The notes under the pieces: generated by a model
The model's input: only the letters and a program-made list of their open reading frames with translations
What the model was told of the DNA's origin: nothing
Database searches by the model: none
Made by a program: the position numbers and the translations under genes
Part shown: in pieces, positions 43,743 through 51,408 of the stretch
How positions within the stretch are numbered: position 1 is the stretch's first letter
Layout: each line of letters starts with the position of its first letter
Assembly (NCBI RefSeq): GCF_023715155.1
Contig: NZ_JAMBNQ010000011.1
Location: forward strand, 62,001-126,000
Direction of reading: 5' to 3'
From: Neobacillus mesonae
GTDB taxonomy: Bacteria > Bacillota > Bacilli > Bacillales > Cytobacillaceae
Length of the DNA: 64,000 bases

Positions 43743-44498
43743 TTGGCTTATAATATTGAAAAACATAAAAAAGGTTATTTATTGTTTACGATTGCAAGAA
43801 GTGAAAAAAGAAATGCAATCAATGAGGAAGTAATGGAAGGATTAACTCAGGCAATTAGTGATGCAGCAGCTGCTGACATTAAAGCGCTTGTCATTACGGG
43901 TGAAGGGGAACAAGCTTTTTGTTCAGGAGGAGATTTATCTGTTTTTCATCACCTTCGGACAAGGGAAGAAGTACTGCCAATGCTTACAAAAATGAGTAAT
44001 ATTCTATACTCACTATTAACTTTGCCTAAACCAACTATTGCATTGATTAACGGTACCGCAATAGGAGGCGGATGTGAAATAGCTTCTGCCTGTGATTTCC
44101 GCCTTGCGAGAAAAGGAGTAAAAGCTGGTTTTGTACAGGGAAAGCAGTCAATTACGACAGGTTGGGGCGGCGGTTCAATCCTTGCAGAGAAACTGCCTGC
44201 ATCGAATGCGATGAATCTTCTAATGGGGGCGGAGCGACATACTACAGAATATTTACTTAAACAAGGGTTCATCCAACAGCTCTACGAAGGGGATTCCCTC
44301 CAAGCGTGTGAATTATTTCTTGAACATATGTTGGAAGCGGATGGTTCAGTATTGCAAGCCTATAAAAAATTATGGATTGCAAAGTGGGAAGAGTCGAAGC
44401 TTCGTGGAAGAATAGAAGATGAAGTGAAAAGATGTGCTGTTTTGTGGGAGAGTGAGGCTCATCATAACTATGTAAAACAATTTATTGGAAAAAGGTGA
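43743..44498 (+). CDS. Enoyl-CoA hydratase/isomerase family protein
   Basis: A 251-residue crotonase-fold protein. Features are RSEKRNAINEEVMEGL, the oxyanion-hole motif GEGEQAFCSGGDLSVF and GTAIGGGCEIASACDFRLA. The third segment FVQGKQSITTGWGGGSILAEKL has Gly-rich replacements where hydratases carry the second catalytic Glu, so the exact reaction is uncertain. TTG 43743 follows AGGAGGAAGGGG. I do not recall a homologue between rpmF and ylbO in B. subtilis; it may be an insertion. Confidence 0.85.
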   Translation: MAYNIEKHKKGYLLFTIARSEKRNAINEEVMEGLTQAISDAAAADIKALVITGEGEQAFCSGGDLSVFHHLRTREEVLPMLTKMSNILYSLLTLPKPTIALINGTAIGGGCEIASACDFRLARKGVKAGFVQGKQSITTGWGGGSILAEKLPASNAMNLLMGAERHTTEYLLKQGFIQQLYEGDSLQACELFLEHMLEADGSVLQAYKKLWIAKWEESKLRGRIEDEVKRCAVLWESEAHHNYVKQFIGKR

Positions 44499-44597
44499 AA
44501 GTAAAGAAAAAATCGATAAAACACGAGCTTAGTTTAAGTCTATCTTTTCTAGTAGCAGCATATGAATGATAAAAACACTACTAGGAGGGATATTCTT

Positions 44598-45230
44598 ATG
44601 ACTTCAACCCGTCAAGATGCGTGGTCCCAAGATGAGGATTTGTTGCTTGCTGAGGTTGTATTAAGACATATTCGTGATGGCGGTACACAGCTGCAGGCCT
44701 TTGAGGAAGTTGGAAAACAGCTTTCGCGGACTGCAGCAGCCTGTGGTTTTCGCTGGAACTCATATGTAAGAAAGCAATACAAATCTGGCATCGAGTTAGC
44801 AAAGAAACAACGTAAAGAATTAAAATTGCAAAGTACCTCAATTAATGAAGAAGCTGCGCTAGAAGAAGAAGAACCAATAATTGAACAATCACCAGTGGTA
44901 AAAGAACAAAACACTGGAAAAATTACTTTTGCATCTGTCATTGATTTTTTAGAAGAACTCAATAAAAAAGCAGAATCCCAAGCCGAGATGGCATTAGAAC
45001 GTGAAAATGCTGTTGAGAAAATAAAAGAGTTGGAGAAGAAGACATATTATTTGGCTGCTGAGAATGAAAGACTAACGAAAAATTTAAAAGCGATTGAAGA
45101 AGATTACCGTTCTCTCATTGAAATTATGGAGAGGGCTAGAAAAATGGTGGTTTTTCAAGAGGAGGAAAGGCAGCCAAAGGTAAAATTTCAAATGGACAAA
45201 AACGGTAATCTTGAACGAGTTGAAAAATAG
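44598..45230 (+). CDS. gerR: GerR/RsfA-family sporulation regulator YlbO
   Basis: A 210-residue DNA-binding protein. The N-terminal Myb/HTH-like domain (about 3-65) reads [25 protein letters not shown] and ends [16 protein letters not shown]. It is followed by an acidic linker and a long coiled coil (about 120-195). YlbO (GerR) is a sigma-E-dependent mother-cell regulator in B. subtilis. ATG 44598 follows AGGAGGG; the ATG at 44562 precedes that site. Confidence 0.92.
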   Translation: MTSTRQDAWSQDEDLLLAEVVLRHIRDGGTQLQAFEEVGKQLSRTAAACGFRWNSYVRKQYKSGIELAKKQRKELKLQSTSINEEAALEEEEPIIEQSPVVKEQNTGKITFASVIDFLEELNKKAESQAEMALERENAVEKIKELEKKTYYLAAENERLTKNLKAIEEDYRSLIEIMERARKMVVFQEEERQPKVKFQMDKNGNLERVEK

Positions 45231-45260
45231 CAAAAAGCGGACAACGGGTCCGCTTTTTGT
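45231..45260. terminator. Bidirectional terminator between gerR and ylbP
   Basis: Perfect 12-bp stem CAAAAAGCGGAC (45231-45242) with GTCCGCTTTTTG (45248-45259) between convergent stops. Confidence 0.9.
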
Positions 45261-45261
45261 A

Positions 45262-45741
45262 TTACTCTTTATTGTTTTGTGCTTCGACACCTTCAGGATA
45301 CCAGACAAGCGGGTTTTCACCAAGGTCACGTTCCATTTCGTAATCAACACTGGTGAAATTCATCTTTTCCCAAAATCCTCGGGATTGCATTCTTGGATTG
45401 GTCTTAAGTGGCAGTCCTAAGCTTTTTGCAAATTCTACAAGCTGGCTTCCAAACCCTTTGCCTTGATAATCTGGCAATACTTCGAGCTTCCATAATTCCA
45501 AATAATTTTGCGGCGGATAGAAATAGCGGTCGAATTTGGCATCGATTTGATATAAGCTCATCCGGGCAACAAGTTTGTCACCAAAATAAATTCCATAAAA
45601 AGGTGATTCGCTATCATTGTCGATAATATTTGCTTCAAGGTCTTCGAGCATAGAAAGTTCTTGAATTCCATATTCTTTAAATTTCTTAAACTCTTCCAAT
45701 GTTTTAAAATTTATTTTTAATCTTTCCACCGTTGCTTTCAT
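45262..45741 (-). CDS. ylbP: GNAT-family N-acetyltransferase YlbP
   Basis: A 159-residue acetyltransferase. The acetyl-CoA loop is VLPDYQGKGFGSQLVEFA (Q/RxxGxG/A at about 101-110), preceded by the GNAT beta-4 strand LELWKLEVLP. Substrate unknown. ATG 45741 follows TAGGAGGGG on the minus strand. Position after ylbO matches B. subtilis. Confidence 0.92.
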   Translation of the reverse strand: MKATVERLKINFKTLEEFKKFKEYGIQELSMLEDLEANIIDNDSESPFYGIYFGDKLVARMSLYQIDAKFDRYFYPPQNYLELWKLEVLPDYQGKGFGSQLVEFAKSLGLPLKTNPRMQSRGFWEKMNFTSVDYEMERDLGENPLVWYPEGVEAQNNKE

Positions 45742-46069
45742 TGCGCCCCTCCTAAATTACCTTCTTATTTTCATATATTTTTTGTTTTTTTCTTGGCTTG
45801 AATACCATAAAGTGAATAACTTTTCATATTATTCAAAATGGATTATCTACATTATATTACATTCTTATAAAAAATTCTTCAAGTAAACACTCGGAAACGC
45901 TTACGAAAATGGAAAGAAATTTTTAATCAACTAGAAAAATCATGTTCTTGTAAAATGAAAATCTTTGTATTCATGGACAGTAATTTTTTCATCATTGTTT
46001 TTTACCATCACACGTGAATTATCTGATAAAATACCTGTAAAGACTTTCGATTAAATGAGGGATAATTCT
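45742..46069. other. Divergent ylbP-panE intergenic region
   Basis: 328 bp of AT-rich sequence with no ORF. Only a weak cre-like stretch (CGGAAACGCTTACG at about 45893) was noticed. It must hold promoters for both divergent genes, but I cannot place them confidently. Confidence 0.4.
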
Positions 46070-46975
46070 ATGAAGCTTGGCATAGTTGGTGCTGGATCCA
46101 TTGGCTTGTTATATGCTGCCTATTTAAGCAGAAATTTTGATGTCATTATTTATACAAGAACTGAAGAACAGGCTCAAGAAATTAATAAGAATGGTATTCT
46201 ACTAAAAAAAGAATCTAGAAGCTCTATTTCTTTTGTTTCTGCATTGCCAATAACAAGGTGGGAGGCAATGGAGGATCTCGCGATTATTACTGTAAAACAG
46301 TACCAGTTGAACGACATTCTTGAATCAATCATAGAAATGCATTCTGCCCCAGAAAATCTTCTGTTTTTACAAAATGGAATGAGCCATTTAAAACAATTGG
46401 AATATCTCTTGGTTCCGAATATTTATTTAGGCTCTATTGAACATGGGGCTTTGAGAGAAAATCCTTATACTGTTCATCATAATGGTGCCGGAGCAACAAA
46501 TGTAGCTTTATTTAAAGGGAAATTAGACGCTTTACATTCTTTTATAAATTCTGCACCAGTGGAGTTTCCATTTGTTTTGAAACATCATTTTCATGAAATG
46601 CTGCTGAACAAATTAATTGTAAATGCGGTTGTTAATCCATTAACAGCAATCCTTCAAGTAAAAAATGGTGCATTAATGCAAAATCCCTATTATTTTAAAA
46701 CTATGGAAAAATTGTTTGAGGAACTTTCCACCATTTTTAAATTTGAAAATGATTTGTCCTATTTTCAACAAGTAATGGACATTTGCCGAACAACCTCAGA
46801 GAATAAATCTTCAATGTTAAAGGATTTGGAGGCGAACAAGAGGACAGAAATTGACGCCATATTAGGATTTATTCTAACTGAGGCTCAGAAACATGGTAAG
46901 GAAGCTCCCTTGACTGAAAGTCTTTATAATTTAATTAAAGGGAAAGAAACCGGCGGAAAAGAGGTACTAAGATGA
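46070..46975 (+). CDS. panE: 2-dehydropantoate 2-reductase
   Basis: NADPH-dependent ketopantoate reductase (YlbQ), giving pantoate for pantothenate and CoA. 301 residues. The N-terminal Rossmann motif is GIVGAGSIGLLYA, and the C-terminal ApbA domain has the catalytic-lysine segment HHFHEMLLNKLIVNAVVNPLTA and a late ENKSSMLKDLEANKRTEIDAILG. ATG 46070 follows GAGGGA. The stop overlaps the next gene (ATGA), coupling them. It complements coaD in the same cluster. Confidence 0.95.
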   Translation: MKLGIVGAGSIGLLYAAYLSRNFDVIIYTRTEEQAQEINKNGILLKKESRSSISFVSALPITRWEAMEDLAIITVKQYQLNDILESIIEMHSAPENLLFLQNGMSHLKQLEYLLVPNIYLGSIEHGALRENPYTVHHNGAGATNVALFKGKLDALHSFINSAPVEFPFVLKHHFHEMLLNKLIVNAVVNPLTAILQVKNGALMQNPYYFKTMEKLFEELSTIFKFENDLSYFQQVMDICRTTSENKSSMLKDLEANKRTEIDAILGFILTEAQKHGKEAPLTESLYNLIKGKETGGKEVLR

Positions 46976-47367
46976 CGGGAATTCTTTCAAATGTTCTGAC
47001 CTTATTCTTTTCCATGCCGATTTTTGGTTTTTTGTTTATTTTTATGATTTATAAGCTGGTATCAAAAAATACCCGCAAATCAGTGCATAAAGCACTTGAT
47101 TACACGACAATTTTATTTATTATTTCAGTTCATTTTTTAATTAAAACAATTTGGGGTCATTCTTTATTTGGCTTTATTCTTCTCATTATCATTGTCATTG
47201 CCATGACATTCGTCCTTGTTCATTGGAAAGTAAAGGGAGAAATTGATTATAAAAGAGTTTTAAAGGGTTTTTGGCGTTTTAACTTTATCTTCTTTTTCTT
47301 AGCCTATGTTGGTTTAACACTTTATGGTTTGATTTACCGGGCTGTGGTATTTACTTTTTTTACTTAG
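46972..47367 (+). CDS. DUF3397 membrane protein
   Basis: A 131-residue protein with four predicted membrane segments (about 8-28, 42-60, 65-85, 103-125), with the inside loop HWKVKGEIDYKRVLKGFWRFNF. It resembles the DUF3397 family found next to bshC in Bacillus. Start overlaps the panE stop by 4 bases. Function unknown. Confidence 0.8.
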   Translation: MTGILSNVLTLFFSMPIFGFLFIFMIYKLVSKNTRKSVHKALDYTTILFIISVHFLIKTIWGHSLFGFILLIIIVIAMTFVLVHWKVKGEIDYKRVLKGFWRFNFIFFFLAYVGLTLYGLIYRAVVFTFFT

Positions 47368-47389
47368 GCTCTGTTAAAAGAGGGGTGAA

Positions 47390-47645
47390 ATTTTTAAAAC
47401 CCTGTTGATTGCAGCGAAAGGTACGAAGAATCCTCGTAATTGCTAACGCAATTCCTTCGTGCGTGGGAGAATTCAAGGACGTAATTCAATGTCCTGCGGG
47501 AGTACGTGCCAGGGGAGACCCCGCAGACGTTAGCGCCGAGGAGCATCCACGGAACGCTTGTGCCTCCTTCTAAAAGCTATCGCTTTTAGTCGTGCGATAC
47601 CCATGCTGATAAAGACTGCCTTGGGGAGTGAAAAACAACAGCCAA
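47390..47645. repeat. Dispersed intergenic repeat, family A, copy 3 (best preserved)
   Basis: This contains CTGTTGATTGCAGCGAAAGG, CCTGCGGGAGTACG, GGGGAGACCCCGCAGACG, GCGCCGAGGAGC and GGAACGCTTGTGCC. The order and wording (GCGGGA, ACCCCGCAG, GCGCCGAGGAG) are those of a palindromic intergenic repeat common in Bacillaceae, which I recognise from memory. It is GC-richer than its surroundings. An inner stem GAAGG... and AAAAGCTATCGCTTTT (47571-47589) follows. It fills the gap between the DUF3397 gene and bshC. Confidence 0.8.
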
Positions 47646-47758
47646 GTTTAACATAGCCTTTACTTAAAAAATTCTAGGCAAAGTTTTTTTTAAAATAGGC
47701 GGTGAATGGTATACTGCTAAAGAGAACGAATTTGGGTGACCAGAAAGGAAGTACATGA

Positions 47759-49393
47759 ATGGAGATTTTAAATCTCTCTCTACCAGCAACCAATCGGTTT
47801 GCTTCAAATTATTTGAAACAATCTGCAGAAATTCTACCGTTTTTTCATTACCGGTATAATGATTCAAACGAAGATGTGAATCGTTTAACGGAACTGGGCG
47901 ACCGGCAGTTTCCAAGAACAGAGGTTGCGGACCACATAAGAGACTTTATGAAGCAATATCCATCATCGGAAGCGGTAAATAAATCGATTGATAAGTTAAG
48001 AGAAAAAAATAGTGTGGTTGTCATTGGCGGTCAGCAGGCAGGAATTTTAACAGGGCCCCTTTATTCAATACATAAAGTCATATCCATTATTAAGTTGGCA
48101 GAACAAAAGGAAAAAGAATTAGGAGTCCCAGTAGTTCCAGTTTTTTGGATTGCCGGTGAAGACCACGATTTCCAAGAAGTGAATCATATAAATGTTCCTC
48201 TTGATAAGGACGTTTTTAAGTGGCAGTATCCTGAGAAAGTTTTACAAAAGAAAATGGTTTCAGAAGTCCAGTTGGATAAAGAGATTTGTCTTTCATGGGT
48301 GACAAATATTATTGAGACATTTGGTGAAACAGAACATACGAATTCTTTATTAGATTTTGCCCGTATGCAGGTATCCCAATCTACAACCTTTGTTGACTTC
48401 TTTGCTAATATTATTATGGAATTGTTTAAGGACGATGGACTGCTGCTGGTTGATTCAGGCAATTCGTCATTCCGACAGCTGCAAAAAGGGTTTCTAACCC
48501 AGCAAATTGAACACCATGATGCAATTACATTTTCATTATTAGAACAGCAAAAGCAGATAGAATCTAAAGGTTTTCCAATTACGATTGATGCTAGTGAACA
48601 ATCTGCCAACCTCTTTTATTATGATCAAAAACGGCATGAACGAATTTTACTTGAGTATGATCGTGAAACCGACTGTTTTGTGGGGAAAAGTGGTGCAATT
48701 TCTTTTACTGCATCTGAATTGGTGGTAATTGCAAATGAGAATCCGGGATATTTGAGTAACAATGTGGTAACAAGACCCTTAATGCAGGAATTACTGTTTC
48801 CTACTATTGCCTTTATTGCGGGACCTGGTGAAATTTCTTATTGGGCCGAACTAAAGCTGGTTTTTGAACATTTCCATATCAAAATGCCGCCAATAGTGCC
48901 TCGGTTAAATATTACATTTTTGGACCGTTCAGTTGAAACAGATTTAACCGAATTAAATCTAGACCTCTTATCGGTTTTACAATTGGGAATTGCAGACAGC
49001 AGGGAAAGATACTTGGAATCTATAAAGGACCAAGAGATTGAAGAGTTATTTTCAGCTGCTAAAGAACAGTTGGTAAAACGGTATCAAGTGATAGAAGCCA
49101 AAACCATTGAGCTGGATCGCGGCCTATTACCGCTGTTGAAGAAAAATGAGTCTTATTTATTAAAAGAAATTCAATTTATGCAAACCAAAATGGAAGAAGC
49201 AGTACAACTGAAACATGATGTTGTCCTGCAAAAGTTTGCGCGCGTTCAATTGGCATTGCGGCCAGATGGCTTCCCGCAAGAACGAGTGTGGAATGTATTT
49301 TATTATTTAAATTGTTATGGTCTAAATTTCATTAGAAATTTAATGAAGCTGCATTTTTCCTTTGATGGATCTCATAAAGTAATCAAACTATAG
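47759..49393 (+). CDS. bshC: Bacillithiol biosynthesis cysteine ligase BshC
   Basis: Final enzyme of bacillithiol synthesis, adding cysteine to glucosaminyl-malate. 544 residues (YllA in B. subtilis). Features are the N-terminal Rossmann-like core with VVVIGGQQAGILTGPLYSIHKV, PVFWIAGEDHDFQEVNH, PTIAFIAGPGEISYWAELK and the C-terminal coiled coil (about 385-470). ATG 47759 follows AGAAAGGAAG. It precedes mraZ as in B. subtilis. Confidence 0.95.
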   Translation: MEILNLSLPATNRFASNYLKQSAEILPFFHYRYNDSNEDVNRLTELGDRQFPRTEVADHIRDFMKQYPSSEAVNKSIDKLREKNSVVVIGGQQAGILTGPLYSIHKVISIIKLAEQKEKELGVPVVPVFWIAGEDHDFQEVNHINVPLDKDVFKWQYPEKVLQKKMVSEVQLDKEICLSWVTNIIETFGETEHTNSLLDFARMQVSQSTTFVDFFANIIMELFKDDGLLLVDSGNSSFRQLQKGFLTQQIEHHDAITFSLLEQQKQIESKGFPITIDASEQSANLFYYDQKRHERILLEYDRETDCFVGKSGAISFTASELVVIANENPGYLSNNVVTRPLMQELLFPTIAFIAGPGEISYWAELKLVFEHFHIKMPPIVPRLNITFLDRSVETDLTELNLDLLSVLQLGIADSRERYLESIKDQEIEELFSAAKEQLVKRYQVIEAKTIELDRGLLPLLKKNESYLLKEIQFMQTKMEEAVQLKHDVVLQKFARVQLALRPDGFPQERVWNVFYYLNCYGLNFIRNLMKLHFSFDGSHKVIKL

Positions 49394-49394
49394 A

Positions 49395-49426
49395 AAAACT
49401 CCACTCCATACAGTGGAGTTTTTTGC
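49395..49426 (+). terminator. Terminator of bshC
   Basis: AAAACTCCACT (49395-49405) pairs with AGTGGAGTTTT (49412-49422), followed by TTGC; it lies directly after the stop. Confidence 0.85.
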
Positions 49427-49550
49427 TGTTTTTGGTTAACAAGTTGATTTGAGCCAATGAAATAGTTGCGTTTAATACAGCCTTTTTTATAAAAATTTTC
49501 CATAATAAAAAAGGATTTTAAAGAAAAAGGGGCGAATACTTTAAAAATAG

Positions 49551-49606
49551 GTGGTGGAAAGTGGGGGAATGTGGTACATTTTTAATAGAAAGTGGGGGTA
49601 GTGGGT
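49551..49606 (+). promoter_or_regulatory. Putative MraZ operator repeats upstream of mraZ
   Basis: Closely spaced GTGG-type repeats: GGTGGTGG, AAAGTGGGGG, AATGTGGTAC, AAAGTGGGGG and TAGTGGGT. MraZ of several bacteria represses its own dcw operon by binding three or four TGGGN repeats before mraZ. The two AAAGTGGGGG copies are 32 bp apart, and the second also serves as the mraZ ribosome-binding site. Confidence 0.7.
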
Positions 49607-50038
49607 ATGTTCATGGGTGAATACCATCACAGCATTGATAACAAAGGACGTTTAATAGTGCCCTCCAAATTCCGGGATGATCTTGGCGAAATGTTCATAA
49701 TCACCAGAGGTTTGGATCAATGTTTGTTTGGTTACCCATTAACAGAGTGGAAGGTTATTGAAGAAAAATTAAAAGCATTACCTTTGACGAAAAAAGATGC
49801 CCGTGCCTTTACCCGATTCTTCTTTTCAGGGGCAACAGAGAGTGAACTTGATAAACAGGGAAGAATTAATATCCCGGCACCACTTTTGCAATATGCAAAA
49901 TTGGAAAAGGAATGTGTAATTTTAGGAGTTTCCAATCGAATTGAAATTTGGAGCAAACAGATTTGGGAAGACTATTTTTCACAGTCTGAAGATTCTTTTG
50001 CGGAAATAGCAGAAAATATGATTGGCTTTGATATATAA
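49607..50038 (+). CDS. mraZ: Transcriptional regulator MraZ
   Basis: A 143-residue DNA-binding protein built of two AbrB-like halves; it forms ring oligomers and controls the dcw cluster. Both half-motifs are visible: [23 protein letters not shown] and [22 protein letters not shown] 49607 is chosen from AGTGGGGGTAGTGGGT upstream; the GTG at 49592 lies inside the operator repeats. Confidence 0.96.
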   Translation: MFMGEYHHSIDNKGRLIVPSKFRDDLGEMFIITRGLDQCLFGYPLTEWKVIEEKLKALPLTKKDARAFTRFFFSGATESELDKQGRINIPAPLLQYAKLEKECVILGVSNRIEIWSKQIWEDYFSQSEDSFAEIAENMIGFDI

Positions 50039-50095
50039 TGGAAAAGTTATATCAATATATGTTCTGTGGATGAGATTGGAAAAGGTGGTACAAAC

Positions 50096-51028
50096 ATGTT
50101 TAATCATACAACTGTGCTGTTAGAGGAAGCTGTTAATGGCTTAAATATTAAGTCAAATGGAATTTATGTAGATTGTACATTAGGTGGAGCAGGACATAGC
50201 TCCAGAATTCTATCACAGCTTACAGATGGCGGAAAATTATTTGCATTTGATCAGGATGAAACAGCTATAGCACATGCTAGGACGAAACTATCTGAATATG
50301 GGAACAGCTTTGAAATTATAAAAAGCAATTTTATTCATTTGCGTGAAGAGCTCGAAAGTCGTGGAGTTTTTAAAGTTGACGGTATTCTTTATGACCTTGG
50401 TGTGTCTTCTCCACAATTGGACACGCCTGAAAGAGGATTTAGTTATCATCATAATGCACCATTAGATATGAGAATGGATCAAGATTCACAATTTTCGGCT
50501 TATGATGTGATTAATGATTGGCCATATGAGGATTTAGTTCGTATATTTTTTCGATATGGCGAGGAGAAGTTTTCAAAGCAAGTTGCCAGGAAAATTGAAA
50601 CTGCCAGGCAGATCAAACCGATTGAAACAACAGAAGAATTAGTTGAACTAATCAAGGAAGCAATTCCAGCGCCTGCTAGAAGGAAAGGCGGACATCCAGC
50701 CAAACGAATTTTTCAGGCTGTCAGGATTGCAGTTAATGACGAATTAGGTGTTTTTGAACAATCAATTGACCAAGCCATTCATTTATTAAAGCCAGGTGGA
50801 AGAATTTGTGTAATTACTTTTCATTCTTTAGAGGATAGAATTTGTAAAGCGGCATTTAAAAGTGCGAGTTCAACCCCCGAACTACCCCATGGGCTTCCAG
50901 TAATTCCTGACGAATACAAGCCTATATTGAAATTAATTACACGGAAACCGATTCTTCCCTCTGATGAAGAACTAGAACAAAATAATCGTGCGAGATCAGC
51001 GAAGCTCAGAATTGGAGAAAAAATCTAA
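50096..51028 (+). CDS. rsmH: 16S rRNA (cytosine1402-N4)-methyltransferase
   Basis: SAM methyltransferase for C1402 of 16S rRNA (MraW). 310 residues. The N terminus [32 protein letters not shown] holds SAM motif I, with [30 protein letters not shown] and the C-terminal [13 protein letters not shown] 50096 follows AAAGGTGG; the ATG at 50066 lacks a site. Firm. Confidence 0.97.
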   Translation: MFNHTTVLLEEAVNGLNIKSNGIYVDCTLGGAGHSSRILSQLTDGGKLFAFDQDETAIAHARTKLSEYGNSFEIIKSNFIHLREELESRGVFKVDGILYDLGVSSPQLDTPERGFSYHHNAPLDMRMDQDSQFSAYDVINDWPYEDLVRIFFRYGEEKFSKQVARKIETARQIKPIETTEELVELIKEAIPAPARRKGGHPAKRIFQAVRIAVNDELGVFEQSIDQAIHLLKPGGRICVITFHSLEDRICKAAFKSASSTPELPHGLPVIPDEYKPILKLITRKPILPSDEELEQNNRARSAKLRIGEKI

Positions 51029-51051
51029 AAAATAAACTGGAGGGGAAATGC

Positions 51052-51408
51052 GTGAGTAATCTTGCCAGGAAAATCGGAGAACAGCGGGTAGAACAAACTG
51101 TACAGGAAGAAAGAAAAATAAAAATAAAAAAGTCCTGGCTGACTCCAGGAGAAAAAATAATTGGAGTAGCATTTGCTGGACTGGTTTGTTTTGGTGCTGT
51201 CCACCTGATATCGAATCAAGCGGAAATTTATGAGATGAATAAGGAAATTCAAAACGTTGAAACGAAAATTAATGAACAGCAAAAGGTGAATGCTGATTTG
51301 CAAGTAGAAATAAAAGATTTAAGCAAATATGAACGAATTTATAAAGAAGCGAAAAAGATGGGCCTCGAGCTTAATAATAATAACGTCAAGGTAGTGCCTG
51401 CACAATGA
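51052..51408 (+). CDS. ftsL: Cell division protein FtsL
   Basis: A 118-residue bitopic divisome protein pairing with DivIC. Basic cytoplasmic N terminus (about 1-35), one membrane segment (about 38-57, IIGVAFAGLVCFGAVHLIS) and an extracellular coiled coil (about 60-110). GTG 51052 follows GGAGGGG. The stop overlaps pbpB (ATGA at 51405), as is usual for this pair. Confidence 0.94.
   Translation: MSNLARKIGEQRVEQTVQEERKIKIKKSWLTPGEKIIGVAFAGLVCFGAVHLISNQAEIYEMNKEIQNVETKINEQQKVNADLQVEIKDLSKYERIYKEAKKMGLELNNNNVKVVPAQ

Noticed and set aside
43949-44272. 107-codon antisense ORF in the crotonase gene
   Set aside because: It has no ribosome-binding site and lies opposite a clear catalytic domain; the product is Pro/Ser-rich as expected for a shadow frame.
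45888-45906. Possible CcpA (cre) site GGAAACGCTTACG upstream of panE
   Set aside because: It matches only part of the cre consensus and lies far from the panE start; chance is likely in 328 bp of AT-rich sequence.
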